A DNA stretch of 14,136 nt from an uncultured Bacilli bacterium (GTDB lineage: Bacteria; Bacillota_I; Bacilli_A; RF39; UBA660): the NCBI GenBank assembly GCA_910579535.1, contig CAJTUR010000028.1:1-14136 (forward strand), in the 5' to 3' direction. The notes beneath the pieces are model-generated. The model was not told the DNA's origin, made no database searches, and worked only from the letters and a program-made list of their open reading frames with translations. Shown here one piece after another: positions 1 through 6,150 of this stretch. The position numbers and the translations under genes were made by a program. Numbering within the stretch: the stretch's first letter is position 1; each line of letters begins with the position of its first letter.

Positions 1-33
1 TTATTTACTTAGAAATCTTTAATTTTAAGTCCC

Positions 34-64
34 CACTAAATTATCTAGAGCCTATTTTTTAGTG
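34..64. repeat. 7-bp inverted repeat upstream of the cls promoter
   Basis: CACTAAA at 34-40 is exactly complementary to TTTAGTG at 58-64, with a 17-nt spacer. It ends about 34 bp before the -10 box of the cls promoter. No T-run follows on either strand, so it does not look like an intrinsic terminator. It could be an operator or chance in A/T-rich DNA. The remainder of 1-97 shows no gene. Confidence 0.3.
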
Positions 65-97
65 AATCAAATAAAAAAAAATTTATTTAAAAGATCG

Positions 98-106
98 TGT
101 TATAAT
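98..106 (+). promoter_or_regulatory. Extended -10 promoter of the cls / P-type ATPase unit
   Basis: TGTTATAAT is a perfect TGn plus TATAAT extended -10 box. No good -35 hexamer lies 16-18 bp upstream, as often seen with extended -10 promoters. The predicted start of transcription near 113 leaves a leader of about 28 nt containing AGGAG at 127-131, 9 nt before the ATG at 141. Confidence 0.65.
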
Positions 107-140
107 AAAAATAGAAAACTTTAGTTAGGAGTTTAAATTT

Positions 141-1634
141 ATGAAAGAAGCAGTAATACGAGGTTTAATAGTAGGGGGAGGATTCTTAATTCAAATTCTT
201 CTCTCTATTTTCATCTATCTTTTTCTTATTGATAAAATTTTCATCATTCATATATTCTTTTTGTTTATCCAAGCCATATTCATTGTTTATTTTATAAAAT
301 ACAGTAAAAACTACTCCCAAACACTTCCTTTAATTATTCTTTTACTATTTTTTCCTCTTTTAGGAACACTTATTTGTATGATAGTGATTCAAAATAAAAA
401 CAAAAGTAAACTTTTAAAAAATATTGTTGCAAGTGAAAAAGAAAACAAAAAAAATTTTATTCATAAAGAACTTGAAGATTTAAAAAAGAAAAGTCATTTA
501 AGATATATAACTGAGTATGCAGGTTTTCCAATCACTAGAAGAAATAACATTATGTACTATCCTCTAGGAGAACTAGCTTTTGAATCCATGTTAGAGTCTT
601 TAGAAAAGGCTAAAGAATTTATCTTTTTAGAATATTTTATTATTTGTCCTGGAACCATGTGGAATAAAATTCTTGAAGTTTTAAAAAGAAAAGTAAAAGA
701 AGGAGTAGAAGTGCGTGTTATATACGATGATGCGGGGTGCATCGCTACATTAAATAAAAATTATGATAAAGAATTAGAAAAAATGGGGATAAAATGCATT
801 ATCTTTAACAAATTGCATCCTATCTCTGGAGTTATTATGAATAATCGTGATCACCGTAAAATTCTAGTGATTGATGGTAAGGTCGCTTTTTCAGGAGGAA
901 TCAATCTTGCTGATGAATACATAAATATAAATAGCCCTTATGGTCATTGGAAAGATAATGGAATCAAAGTAGAAGGAGAGGCCGTCTGGAGTTATACGGT
1001 TATGTTCTTGACGATGTGGAATGCCTTTAAAAAAGATGACTCTGATTTTAATAAATATAAAAAAGAAGACCATAAAAAAATAAAAGAAAATGGAATAGCT
1101 ATTCCTTATGCTGAAACCCCATTAGATAACGATCAAACAGGAGAGGATATCTATTTAAACATAATCAATCAAGCCCATGAATACGTTTATATTTTTACCC
1201 CTTATTTAATTATTGACACCGATGTTATAAATGCTTTAATATTGGCTTCTAAAAGAGGTGTAGATGTTCGTTTAATTATTCCTGGAATACCTGATAAAAA
1301 AATTGTTTATACGCTTTCAGAATCTTATTTAGAAATGTTAATAAAAGGAGGCGTCAAAATATACAAATACACCAAAGGATTCGTACATGGAAAAGTATTT
1401 ATTTCTGATGACAAAATCGCTACAGTAGGAACCATTAACTTAGACTTTCGAAGTCTTTATCTTCACTTTGAATGTGGGTTATATTTAGAAGACGTCGACT
1501 GTATAAAAGAAATTAAAAAAGATTTTGTAGAAACCTTAAAAGAAAGCCATCAAGTAACAGAAAAAGAAGCCACACCTAAATTTTTTAAATCCATTTGGCA
1601 AGCCATATTAAGACTCTTTGCCCCATTAATGTAA
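141..1634 (+). CDS. cls: Cardiolipin synthase (phospholipase D superfamily)
   Basis: This membrane enzyme joins two phosphatidylglycerol molecules into cardiolipin and glycerol. The 497-aa protein has the usual length and layout of a Gram-positive Cls: hydrophobic segments at about 8-30, 34-54 and 62-84, then two phospholipase D domains. Both HxK(x)4D motifs are intact: H238-x-K240-x4-D245, with the downstream Gly-Gly at 252-253, and H416-x-K418-x4-D423, followed by the TINLDFRS block at 431-438. The two HKD motifs form one active site and the chemistry goes through a phosphatidyl-histidine. The start is the only ATG with a good Shine-Dalgarno (AGGAG at 127-131). It is the first gene behind its own promoter. 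The ATPase gene follows after 30 nt, so co-transcription is likely. Family assignment is secure; the exact headgroup substrate is inferred from the family. Confidence 0.95.
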   Translation: MKEAVIRGLIVGGGFLIQILLSIFIYLFLIDKIFIIHIFFLFIQAIFIVYFIKYSKNYSQTLPLIILLLFFPLLGTLICMIVIQNKNKSKLLKNIVASEKENKKNFIHKELEDLKKKSHLRYITEYAGFPITRRNNIMYYPLGELAFESMLESLEKAKEFIFLEYFIICPGTMWNKILEVLKRKVKEGVEVRVIYDDAGCIATLNKNYDKELEKMGIKCIIFNKLHPISGVIMNNRDHRKILVIDGKVAFSGGINLADEYININSPYGHWKDNGIKVEGEAVWSYTVMFLTMWNAFKKDDSDFNKYKKEDHKKIKENGIAIPYAETPLDNDQTGEDIYLNIINQAHEYVYIFTPYLIIDTDVINALILASKRGVDVRLIIPGIPDKKIVYTLSESYLEMLIKGGVKIYKYTKGFVHGKVFISDDKIATVGTINLDFRSLYLHFECGLYLEDVDCIKEIKKDFVETLKESHQVTEKEATPKFFKSIWQAILRLFAPLM

Positions 1635-1664
1635 AAATAAATAAAAAAGGAATGAGTAGTAAAA

Positions 1665-4034
1665 ATGAATAAAGAAGAAAATGACATAATAGGTCTAAGT
1701 GAAGAAGAAGTACAAAAGAAAGTCTTAGAAGGAAAAAGCAATATCCCTATAGAAAATCCTAGTAAAACGGTAAAAGAAATTATTAAAGGGAACGTATTGA
1801 CTTACTTTAACTTAGTGTTTTTAATCATTGCCAGTTTATTAATCTTAGTAGGTTCATTTAGAGACCTTACTTTTTTACCGATTATTATTGCCAATACTTT
1901 AATTGGAATCATTCAAGAAATTCGTTCTAAAAAAGTCATTGATGAATTAACGATTTTAAACGCCCCCACCGCTAATGTCTTAAGAGAAGGAACATTAAAA
2001 AGCTTACCCATTGAAACTTTAGTTTTAGAAGACATCGTCTTATTTAAAGCGGGAGATCAAATATGTGCAGATGCTGTGATAGTAAAAGGTGAAGTAAGTG
2101 TAAACGAATCACTTTTAACAGGTGAAGAAGACGAAATTCAAAAAAAAGAAAATGCCGAATTATTATCTGGAAGTTTTGTGATTTCTGGAAGTTGTTACGC
2201 TCGTCTTTCTAAAGTAGGGAAAGACTCCTACATTTCAAAACTAACCTTACAAGCTAAAGCCATCAAAAAAGAAGAAACCTCTCAAATCATTTCTTCCTTA
2301 AATAAAATTGTTAAACTAGCTGGAGTGGTGATTATTCCTATCGGTTTAACCTTATTTATTCAGCAATATGTGGTAGGAAGTGAACCCTTAAAAGAAAGCG
2401 TCCAAGCGATGGTCGCCTCTGTCATTGGAATGATTCCTGAAGGTCTATTTCTTCTAGCAAGCGTAACCTTGGCTTTGAGTTCCATGCGTCTTGCTAAAAA
2501 TAAGGTGTTGATTCATGACATGAAATCCATTGAAACCCTTGCTCGTGTAAACGTTTTATGTGTTGATAAAACGGGAACCATTACAGATGGAACCATGAGA
2601 GTTGAACAACTAGAAGTACTAAATAATTGTCCCAAAACCAAAGAGGAAATGACATTATTAATCGGCGATTTTGTCTTTCATCAAGGAGAAGATAACGCTA
2701 CAATGAAAGCATTAAAAAATCACTTTCAAGAAAAAAAAGGCGAAAGTGTTGAATCTGTAATTGGCTTTTCCTCCGAATTTAAATACAGTGGAGTAAACTT
2801 TAAAAACGAATCTTTTGTTCTTGGTGCTCCCGAATTCCTATTAAAAGAAGCGTACGAAAAAGAAAAAAGTAAAATTGAAAAATGGACAAAAAAAGGCGCT
2901 CGAGTTCTTGTTTTTGGAAAAGTCGATGGAAAAGTGGATGGCAAAAAATTAACTCAGAAAACCATACCTTATGCTTACATCATCCTAGCAAATCCAATAC
3001 GAGAAAAAGCCAAAGAAACTTTTGAGTATTTTAAAAAGCAAGGTGTTGAAATTAAAGTCATCTCTGGAGATAATCCGTTAACAGTAAGCGCCATTGCTAA
3101 ACAAGTAGGAATTAATAACGCTGAAAACTACATCGATGCATCAAACCTTAAAACTGAAATTGAAACAGAAGAAGCCATTTTAAACTATACTGTTTTTGGT
3201 CGCGTGACTCCTGAACAAAAAAGACTATTTGTTAAAATGCTACAAAAAAATAATAAAGTGGTGGCCATGACAGGAGATGGCGTAAACGATTGCTTAGCTC
3301 TAAAAGACGCTGATTGTGGAGTAGCCATGGCAGAAGGAAGCGATGCCGCAAGAAAAGTAGCAGAACTAGTTTTATTAGAATCTGATTTCTCTAAAATGCC
3401 TGAAGTAGTACTAGAAGGAAGACAAGTGGTAAACAACCTAGAGCGTTCAGGAAGTTTATTTCTAGTAAAAAATATTTTTTCCTTCTTAATTTCCATTTTA
3501 GCCATTTTCTTTAATGTTAAATACCCTTTAGAACCTTCTCAAATTTCTTTAATTAGTATGTTTACGATAGGTATACCCGCTTTCTTCTTATCCCAAGTTC
3601 CTAATAAAGAAATCATTAAAGGCTCTTTCTTAAAAAACATTTTATTTAAATCATTTCCTGGAGGTTTAGTTGGAACCATCATTGTAGCAGCGATGGTGAT
3701 CTTTGGGACCATATTCGATGCCAGTTTTAGTGATATTTCTTCGGCATCCACCATTTTATTAGCCATCATAGGTTTAATGGTCTTATTAAACATTAGTAAA
3801 CCGATGGATAAATACAAATGGGCCATCTGGCTCGTCTGTGCTACGGGTTTAACCTTATCGATTCTTTTCTTAAAAGACTTATTTAGTATTACAGAAAACA
3901 TGTCTGTTCAAGGCCTACTACTATGTATAAACTTTGCTCTCATTTCGGAAGTCATTCTTCGTTATTTAACCAAATTATTTGAATTCGTAAAAACAATAAC
4001 AGGAAAAATAAGACAAAGAAATAAAAAAGTATAG
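1665..4034 (+). CDS. Cation-transporting P-type ATPase (CtpE-like, probable Ca2+ class)
   Basis: This 789-aa integral membrane pump uses ATP through a phospho-aspartate intermediate. Visible landmarks are the actuator TGE at 152-154, the M4 motif IPEGL at 257-261, the phosphorylation motif DKTGT with D301, a reduced nucleotide-binding domain with LGAPE at 386-390, the ISGDN block near 466-470, and the hinge motif TGDGVND at 536-542. Four hydrophobic helices precede the catalytic core (about 44-64, 68-85, 216-234, 246-272) and six follow it (about 597-616, 625-645, 662-682, 693-709, 717-735, 747-765). No N-terminal heavy-metal domain and no CPC motif are present, which argues against copper or zinc export. 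PEGL in M4 and the overall layout resemble mycobacterial CtpE, reported to take up calcium. The ion and direction remain inference. AAGGA at 1647-1651 lies 13 nt before the ATG, a slightly long spacing. Confidence 0.9.
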   Translation: MNKEENDIIGLSEEEVQKKVLEGKSNIPIENPSKTVKEIIKGNVLTYFNLVFLIIASLLILVGSFRDLTFLPIIIANTLIGIIQEIRSKKVIDELTILNAPTANVLREGTLKSLPIETLVLEDIVLFKAGDQICADAVIVKGEVSVNESLLTGEEDEIQKKENAELLSGSFVISGSCYARLSKVGKDSYISKLTLQAKAIKKEETSQIISSLNKIVKLAGVVIIPIGLTLFIQQYVVGSEPLKESVQAMVASVIGMIPEGLFLLASVTLALSSMRLAKNKVLIHDMKSIETLARVNVLCVDKTGTITDGTMRVEQLEVLNNCPKTKEEMTLLIGDFVFHQGEDNATMKALKNHFQEKKGESVESVIGFSSEFKYSGVNFKNESFVLGAPEFLLKEAYEKEKSKIEKWTKKGARVLVFGKVDGKVDGKKLTQKTIPYAYIILANPIREKAKETFEYFKKQGVEIKVISGDNPLTVSAIAKQVGINNAENYIDASNLKTEIETEEAILNYTVFGRVTPEQKRLFVKMLQKNNKVVAMTGDGVNDCLALKDADCGVAMAEGSDAARKVAELVLLESDFSKMPEVVLEGRQVVNNLERSGSLFLVKNIFSFLISILAIFFNVKYPLEPSQISLISMFTIGIPAFFLSQVPNKEIIKGSFLKNILFKSFPGGLVGTIIVAAMVIFGTIFDASFSDISSASTILLAIIGLMVLLNISKPMDKYKWAIWLVCATGLTLSILFLKDLFSITENMSVQGLLLCINFALISEVILRYLTKLFEFVKTITGKIRQRNKKV

Positions 4035-4057
4035 AAAATTATTTTCTATGCTTTTTT
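4023..4057. terminator. Bidirectional intrinsic terminator between convergent genes
   Basis: ATAGAAAAT at 4031-4039 pairs perfectly with ATTTTCTAT at 4041-4049. The stem is extended by a T-G wobble and by AAAAAAG (4023-4029) pairing with CTTTTTT (4051-4057). The A-run and T-run on the two sides make it usable from both directions. It covers the stop codon of the ATPase gene (4032-4034) and that of the minus-strand gene (4039-4041), which are only 4 nt apart. Confidence 0.8.
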
Positions 4058-4932
4058 GAATGATGACATTTTTTCTTGGGAACACAAAATCCAATAATAA
4101 AACGATAAAGATGAGGAAACATAAAACAAATAAAAGTCAACTTATCAATTGTTTTTGGGAAAAATCGTGTAAAAAAATTAAATAGAAAACAATTAAAACG
4201 ATTCTTTAACTGAACAAAAAATTTTTTAATTTTATGACGATTTAACTTATAATTTTTAGGAGTACAAATTTCAAAAAAAACGCAATTATATTGAACTTGA
4301 ATTTTATTTTCTGTATAACCAGATGCAAGAAGACTCTTAATAAAAGCTTTCATCATTTCTTGATTTGGGAACTTAATAAAAACCTTTAACATCAAATCTT
4401 TAGGATTTGAAAACTTACCAACATCAAAACCAGTAAGCCACCAAGTATAATCTTCTCTTGCAAAAAGAAAACATTTTTTAAATAAGAGAAAACCCATTTG
4501 AAAACATTCTTCTTTTGTAGCAGCGCGATAAAAACCTTCCTTTTGATGAGACTTGTAATCATGAACATAAACACCAATTTCCGCACCCGTTGAAATGCCA
4601 TATTGTCCTTTCCAAAATTCAATTCGATATTCTTTATCTTGATAATCAAAAAGAATGGGTTCGGCATCCATGACCATATTAAAAGAAGAAGCACCTAGAT
4701 CATAAAGATCAGAATAACCAAACTTTTGTTGCCAATTTTCTTTTAATGAAACCACGATATCTTGTTTTACATCAAAGCAAAATCCAAACTTTTTTAAAAC
4801 TTTATTAACTAGATTAACTTTATCTTCCAAACAAGTACACTTAACTTTTCTGATTGCTCTATTTCTTTTAATCAAATAAAGAATACATAATAAAATAAGT
4901 AAGACAATACCCAAAATAATTAAATATTTCAT
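4039..4932 (-). CDS. DUF4474 protein with N-terminal membrane anchor
   Basis: The 297-aa product begins with one strongly hydrophobic helix (about residues 3-21) followed by a basic stretch (KRNRAIRK). By the positive-inside rule this places the rest of the protein in the cytoplasm, unless the helix is cleaved. Residues about 50-225 match what I know of the DUF4474 family: FDVKQDI near 53, the block around EPILFDY at 91-97, EFWKGQYG at 105-112, GAEIGVY at 116-122 and WWLTGF at 164-169. The function of DUF4474 is not known to me. The C-terminus is rich in Phe and ends in a basic tail. The upstream in-frame extension to 5094 was rejected because AAGGAGGT (4937-4944) sits directly before the ATG at 4930-4932 and the hydrophobic anchor follows. 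It diverges from the lysozyme gene and converges on the ATPase gene. Confidence 0.85.
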   Translation of the reverse strand: MKYLIILGIVLLILLCILYLIKRNRAIRKVKCTCLEDKVNLVNKVLKKFGFCFDVKQDIVVSLKENWQQKFGYSDLYDLGASSFNMVMDAEPILFDYQDKEYRIEFWKGQYGISTGAEIGVYVHDYKSHQKEGFYRAATKEECFQMGFLLFKKCFLFAREDYTWWLTGFDVGKFSNPKDLMLKVFIKFPNQEMMKAFIKSLLASGYTENKIQVQYNCVFFEICTPKNYKLNRHKIKKFFVQLKNRFNCFLFNFFTRFFPKTIDKLTFICFMFPHLYRFIIGFCVPKKKCHHSKKHRK

Positions 4933-4936
4933 ACAT

Positions 4937-4953
4937 ACCTCCTTACTATAACA
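4937..4953 (-). promoter_or_regulatory. Extended -10 and strong SD of the DUF4474 gene
   Basis: On the minus strand TGTTATAGT (4945-4953) is an extended -10 box, with TTAATC 17 bp upstream as a weak -35 (about 3 of 6). AAGGAGGT (4937-4944) is an eight-base Shine-Dalgarno match 4 nt before the ATG. With only about 12 nt between -10 and ATG, the leader implied by this box would be very short, so the SD may start right at the 5' end or another promoter may be used. Confidence 0.45.
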
Positions 4954-5020
4954 TATAACTAAGAAACGATTAAGAAGCGGTAAGTAACCAGTAATTCGGC
5001 AATTTATTACAAAAAAATCA

Positions 5021-5026
5021 TATAAT
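5021..5026 (+). promoter_or_regulatory. -10 box of the GH25 gene
   Basis: TATAAT is a perfect -10 hexamer. No convincing -35 is present at 16-18 bp (GGCAAT at 4998-5003 with a 17-bp spacer matches poorly). The expected transcription start at about 5033 falls on or next to the ribosome-binding site and the GTG at 5034, leaving at most about 10 nt of leader. Confidence 0.5.
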
Positions 5027-5031
5027 GAACT

Positions 5032-5038
5032 AGGTGAT
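5032..5038 (+). promoter_or_regulatory. Shine-Dalgarno AGGTGAT supporting a TTG start
   Basis: AGGTGAT is a seven-base match to the 3' half of the consensus AGGAGGTGAT. Measured from its GG it stands 8 nt before the TTG at 5043, the normal distance. The GTG at 5034 is inside this element and has no SD of its own, so TTG is the preferred start if the transcript includes this site. Confidence 0.55.
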
Positions 5039-5042
5039 AAAT

Positions 5043-5861
5043 TTGAGACGAGGAATCGATGTATCTTCTTATCAAGGAAGAATTGACTGGACAAAAGTAA
5101 AACCTTTTATTGACTTTGCCATTATAAGATGTGGTTATGGAAACGATTTAAAAAGTCAAGATGATGTTTATTATGAAAGAAATACCCAAATGTGTGAAGA
5201 ATTAAAAATCCCGTATGGTGTTTATTTATTTAGTTACGCAACCAATTTAGATGAAGCAAGAAGTGAAGTTGAACACACTTTAAGACTGATTAAAGGCAAG
5301 CATTTAGAATACCCAGTTTTCTTAGATGTGGAATCCAAAAGACAAATGGCTCTTCCGAAAGAAGATTTAATTGAAATCGTAAAATACTATTGTGAAGAAA
5401 TGGAACGTAATAATTACTATGTAAGCATTTATTCAAATCTTTATCGTTTTAACAGCAATTTAGATTCAACAGAATTAGATCCTTTTGATAAATGGGTGGC
5501 AGAATGGAATGAAGAATTTACATATAAAGGAAAAGCAGGGATGTGGCAAAATACCTCTTATGAAGAGATAGCTGGAATAAAAGGTCGAGTAGATGGGGAC
5601 ATTGCGTTTTACGATTACCCCAAAATAATTAAGGACAAAGGCTTAAATGAAGAGAAAGAAGAAGCAAGGCCTGTAAAGTATAAAAAGGGAGAAAATGTAT
5701 TTGTATCTGGACCTATCTATGAAGATAAAGAAGCGACACATGAAATAAAAAGTGTTAAAGACGCTGAATTTACCATAGAAGAGATTTTAGAAAACGTAGA
5801 AGCCCCAATTAAAATAAGTGAAGGTTATGTTAAATTAACAAATATTTATAAAAAATGTTAA
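5043..5861 (+). CDS. GH25 (Chalaropsis-type) lysozyme / N-acetylmuramidase
   Basis: GH25 enzymes cleave the beta-1,4 bond between N-acetylmuramic acid and N-acetylglucosamine in peptidoglycan. The 272-aa protein (TTG start) opens at once with the family signature RGIDVSSYQG containing the first active-site Asp (D6). It carries the FLDVE pair (D95, E97) in the middle and VDGDIAFYDYP (about 183-193) at the end of the barrel. After about residue 200 a KYKKGENVFVSG segment begins a short SH3-like C-terminal part ending in KKC. There is no signal peptide or membrane segment, so export would need lysis, a holin or a non-classical route. A GTG at 5034 would add three residues. The gene stands alone between a divergent neighbour and its own terminator, and no other phage genes are nearby. 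Confidence 0.88.
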   Translation: MRRGIDVSSYQGRIDWTKVKPFIDFAIIRCGYGNDLKSQDDVYYERNTQMCEELKIPYGVYLFSYATNLDEARSEVEHTLRLIKGKHLEYPVFLDVESKRQMALPKEDLIEIVKYYCEEMERNNYYVSIYSNLYRFNSNLDSTELDPFDKWVAEWNEEFTYKGKAGMWQNTSYEEIAGIKGRVDGDIAFYDYPKIIKDKGLNEEKEEARPVKYKKGENVFVSGPIYEDKEATHEIKSVKDAEFTIEEILENVEAPIKISEGYVKLTNIYKKC

Positions 5862-5867
5862 AAACGA

Positions 5868-5899
5868 GAAAGCTCAAAATGAGAGCTTTTTTATTTTTT
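5868..5899 (+). terminator. Intrinsic terminator after the GH25 gene
   Basis: AAAGCTC (5869-5875) pairs with GAGCTTT (5883-5889) around a 7-nt loop, with possible wobble extension at the base. It is followed by TTTTATTTTTT. It begins 7 nt after the stop codon. Confidence 0.8.
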
Positions 5900-5919
5900 G
5901 AAGAGTATTTTAAAAATTT

Positions 5920-6015
5920 ATGAAAAAAGAGATAAGGTTGAGCACCTTCTTCAATCAACACTTAAGTATTTCAAAATTAATTTTATATAAAATATTTTAT
6001 TTAATCACACTATAG
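5920..6015 (+). other. Possible 31-codon small ORF in the mcrBC upstream gap
   Basis: The gap 5862-6150 (289 nt) between the lysozyme and mcrB genes holds a terminator, this small frame, a short inverted repeat and the mcrB promoter. The frame starts ATG AAA AAA GAG and ends at TAG. Its N-terminus is basic (MKKEIRLS) and its C-terminal half hydrophobic (SKLILYKIFYLITL). No proper Shine-Dalgarno precedes it; GAAGAG ends about 16 nt upstream. The same frame continues after the TAG for another 22 open codons to TAA at 6082-6084. It could be a small peptide, a gene remnant or chance. Confidence 0.2.
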
Positions 6016-6018
6016 AAA

Positions 6019-6037
6019 AACTTTGTATTAGAAAGTT
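6019..6037. repeat. Short inverted repeat upstream of the mcrBC promoter
   Basis: AACTTT (6019-6024) and AAAGTT (6032-6037) are perfect inverted half-sites separated by 7 nt. The element lies about 60 bp upstream of the -35 box. The centre-to-centre distance of 13 nt would suit a dimeric regulator less well than one helical turn, and short A/T-rich dyads are common by chance here. Confidence 0.2.
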
Positions 6038-6095
6038 GTCCTTCAAAAGCTTTAGAATTACAAGAAAACTATTATAAACCTTAAAGCAAAGTTCC

Positions 6096-6124
6096 TTTTC
6101 ATCCCTTTGTTTTTTTGTTACAAT
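6096..6124 (+). promoter_or_regulatory. Promoter of the mcrBC unit
   Basis: A -35 box TTTTCA (6096-6101, 4 of 6) is separated by exactly 17 bp from the -10 box TACAAT (6119-6124), which also carries the TGn extension (TGT at 6116-6118). This is the most complete promoter inside the window. It leaves a leader of about 20 nt with AAGGAG at 6137-6142, 8 nt before the mcrB ATG. Confidence 0.7.
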
Positions 6125-6150
6125 AAAAATTAATTGAAGGAGTAAAAATT

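Noticed and set aside
34..64. Inverted repeat as terminator of a gene left of the window
   Set aside because: Loop of 17 nt and no T-run on either strand after the stem.
1652..1672. Six-codon ATG frame overlapping the ATPase start
   Set aside because: The SD abuts its ATG with no spacing, so it cannot be initiated properly; the ATG at 1665 is the better start.
2921..2946. Repeated KVDGKVDGK segment in the ATPase nucleotide-binding domain
   Set aside because: A small in-frame repeat in a variable loop; no further consequence seen.
3185..3901. Long minus-strand open frames inside the ATPase gene
   Set aside because: They are antisense to a gene with intact motifs, have no SD and show no protein-like features; shadows of biased codons.
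4933..5094. 54-codon N-terminal extension of the DUF4474 reading frame
   Set aside because: It would overlap the lysozyme gene and cover both promoters. The internal ATG at 4930-4932 has a perfect SD and is followed by a membrane anchor.
5043..5861. Prophage remnant around the lysozyme gene
   Set aside because: No holin, tail, integrase or other phage gene is adjacent on either side.
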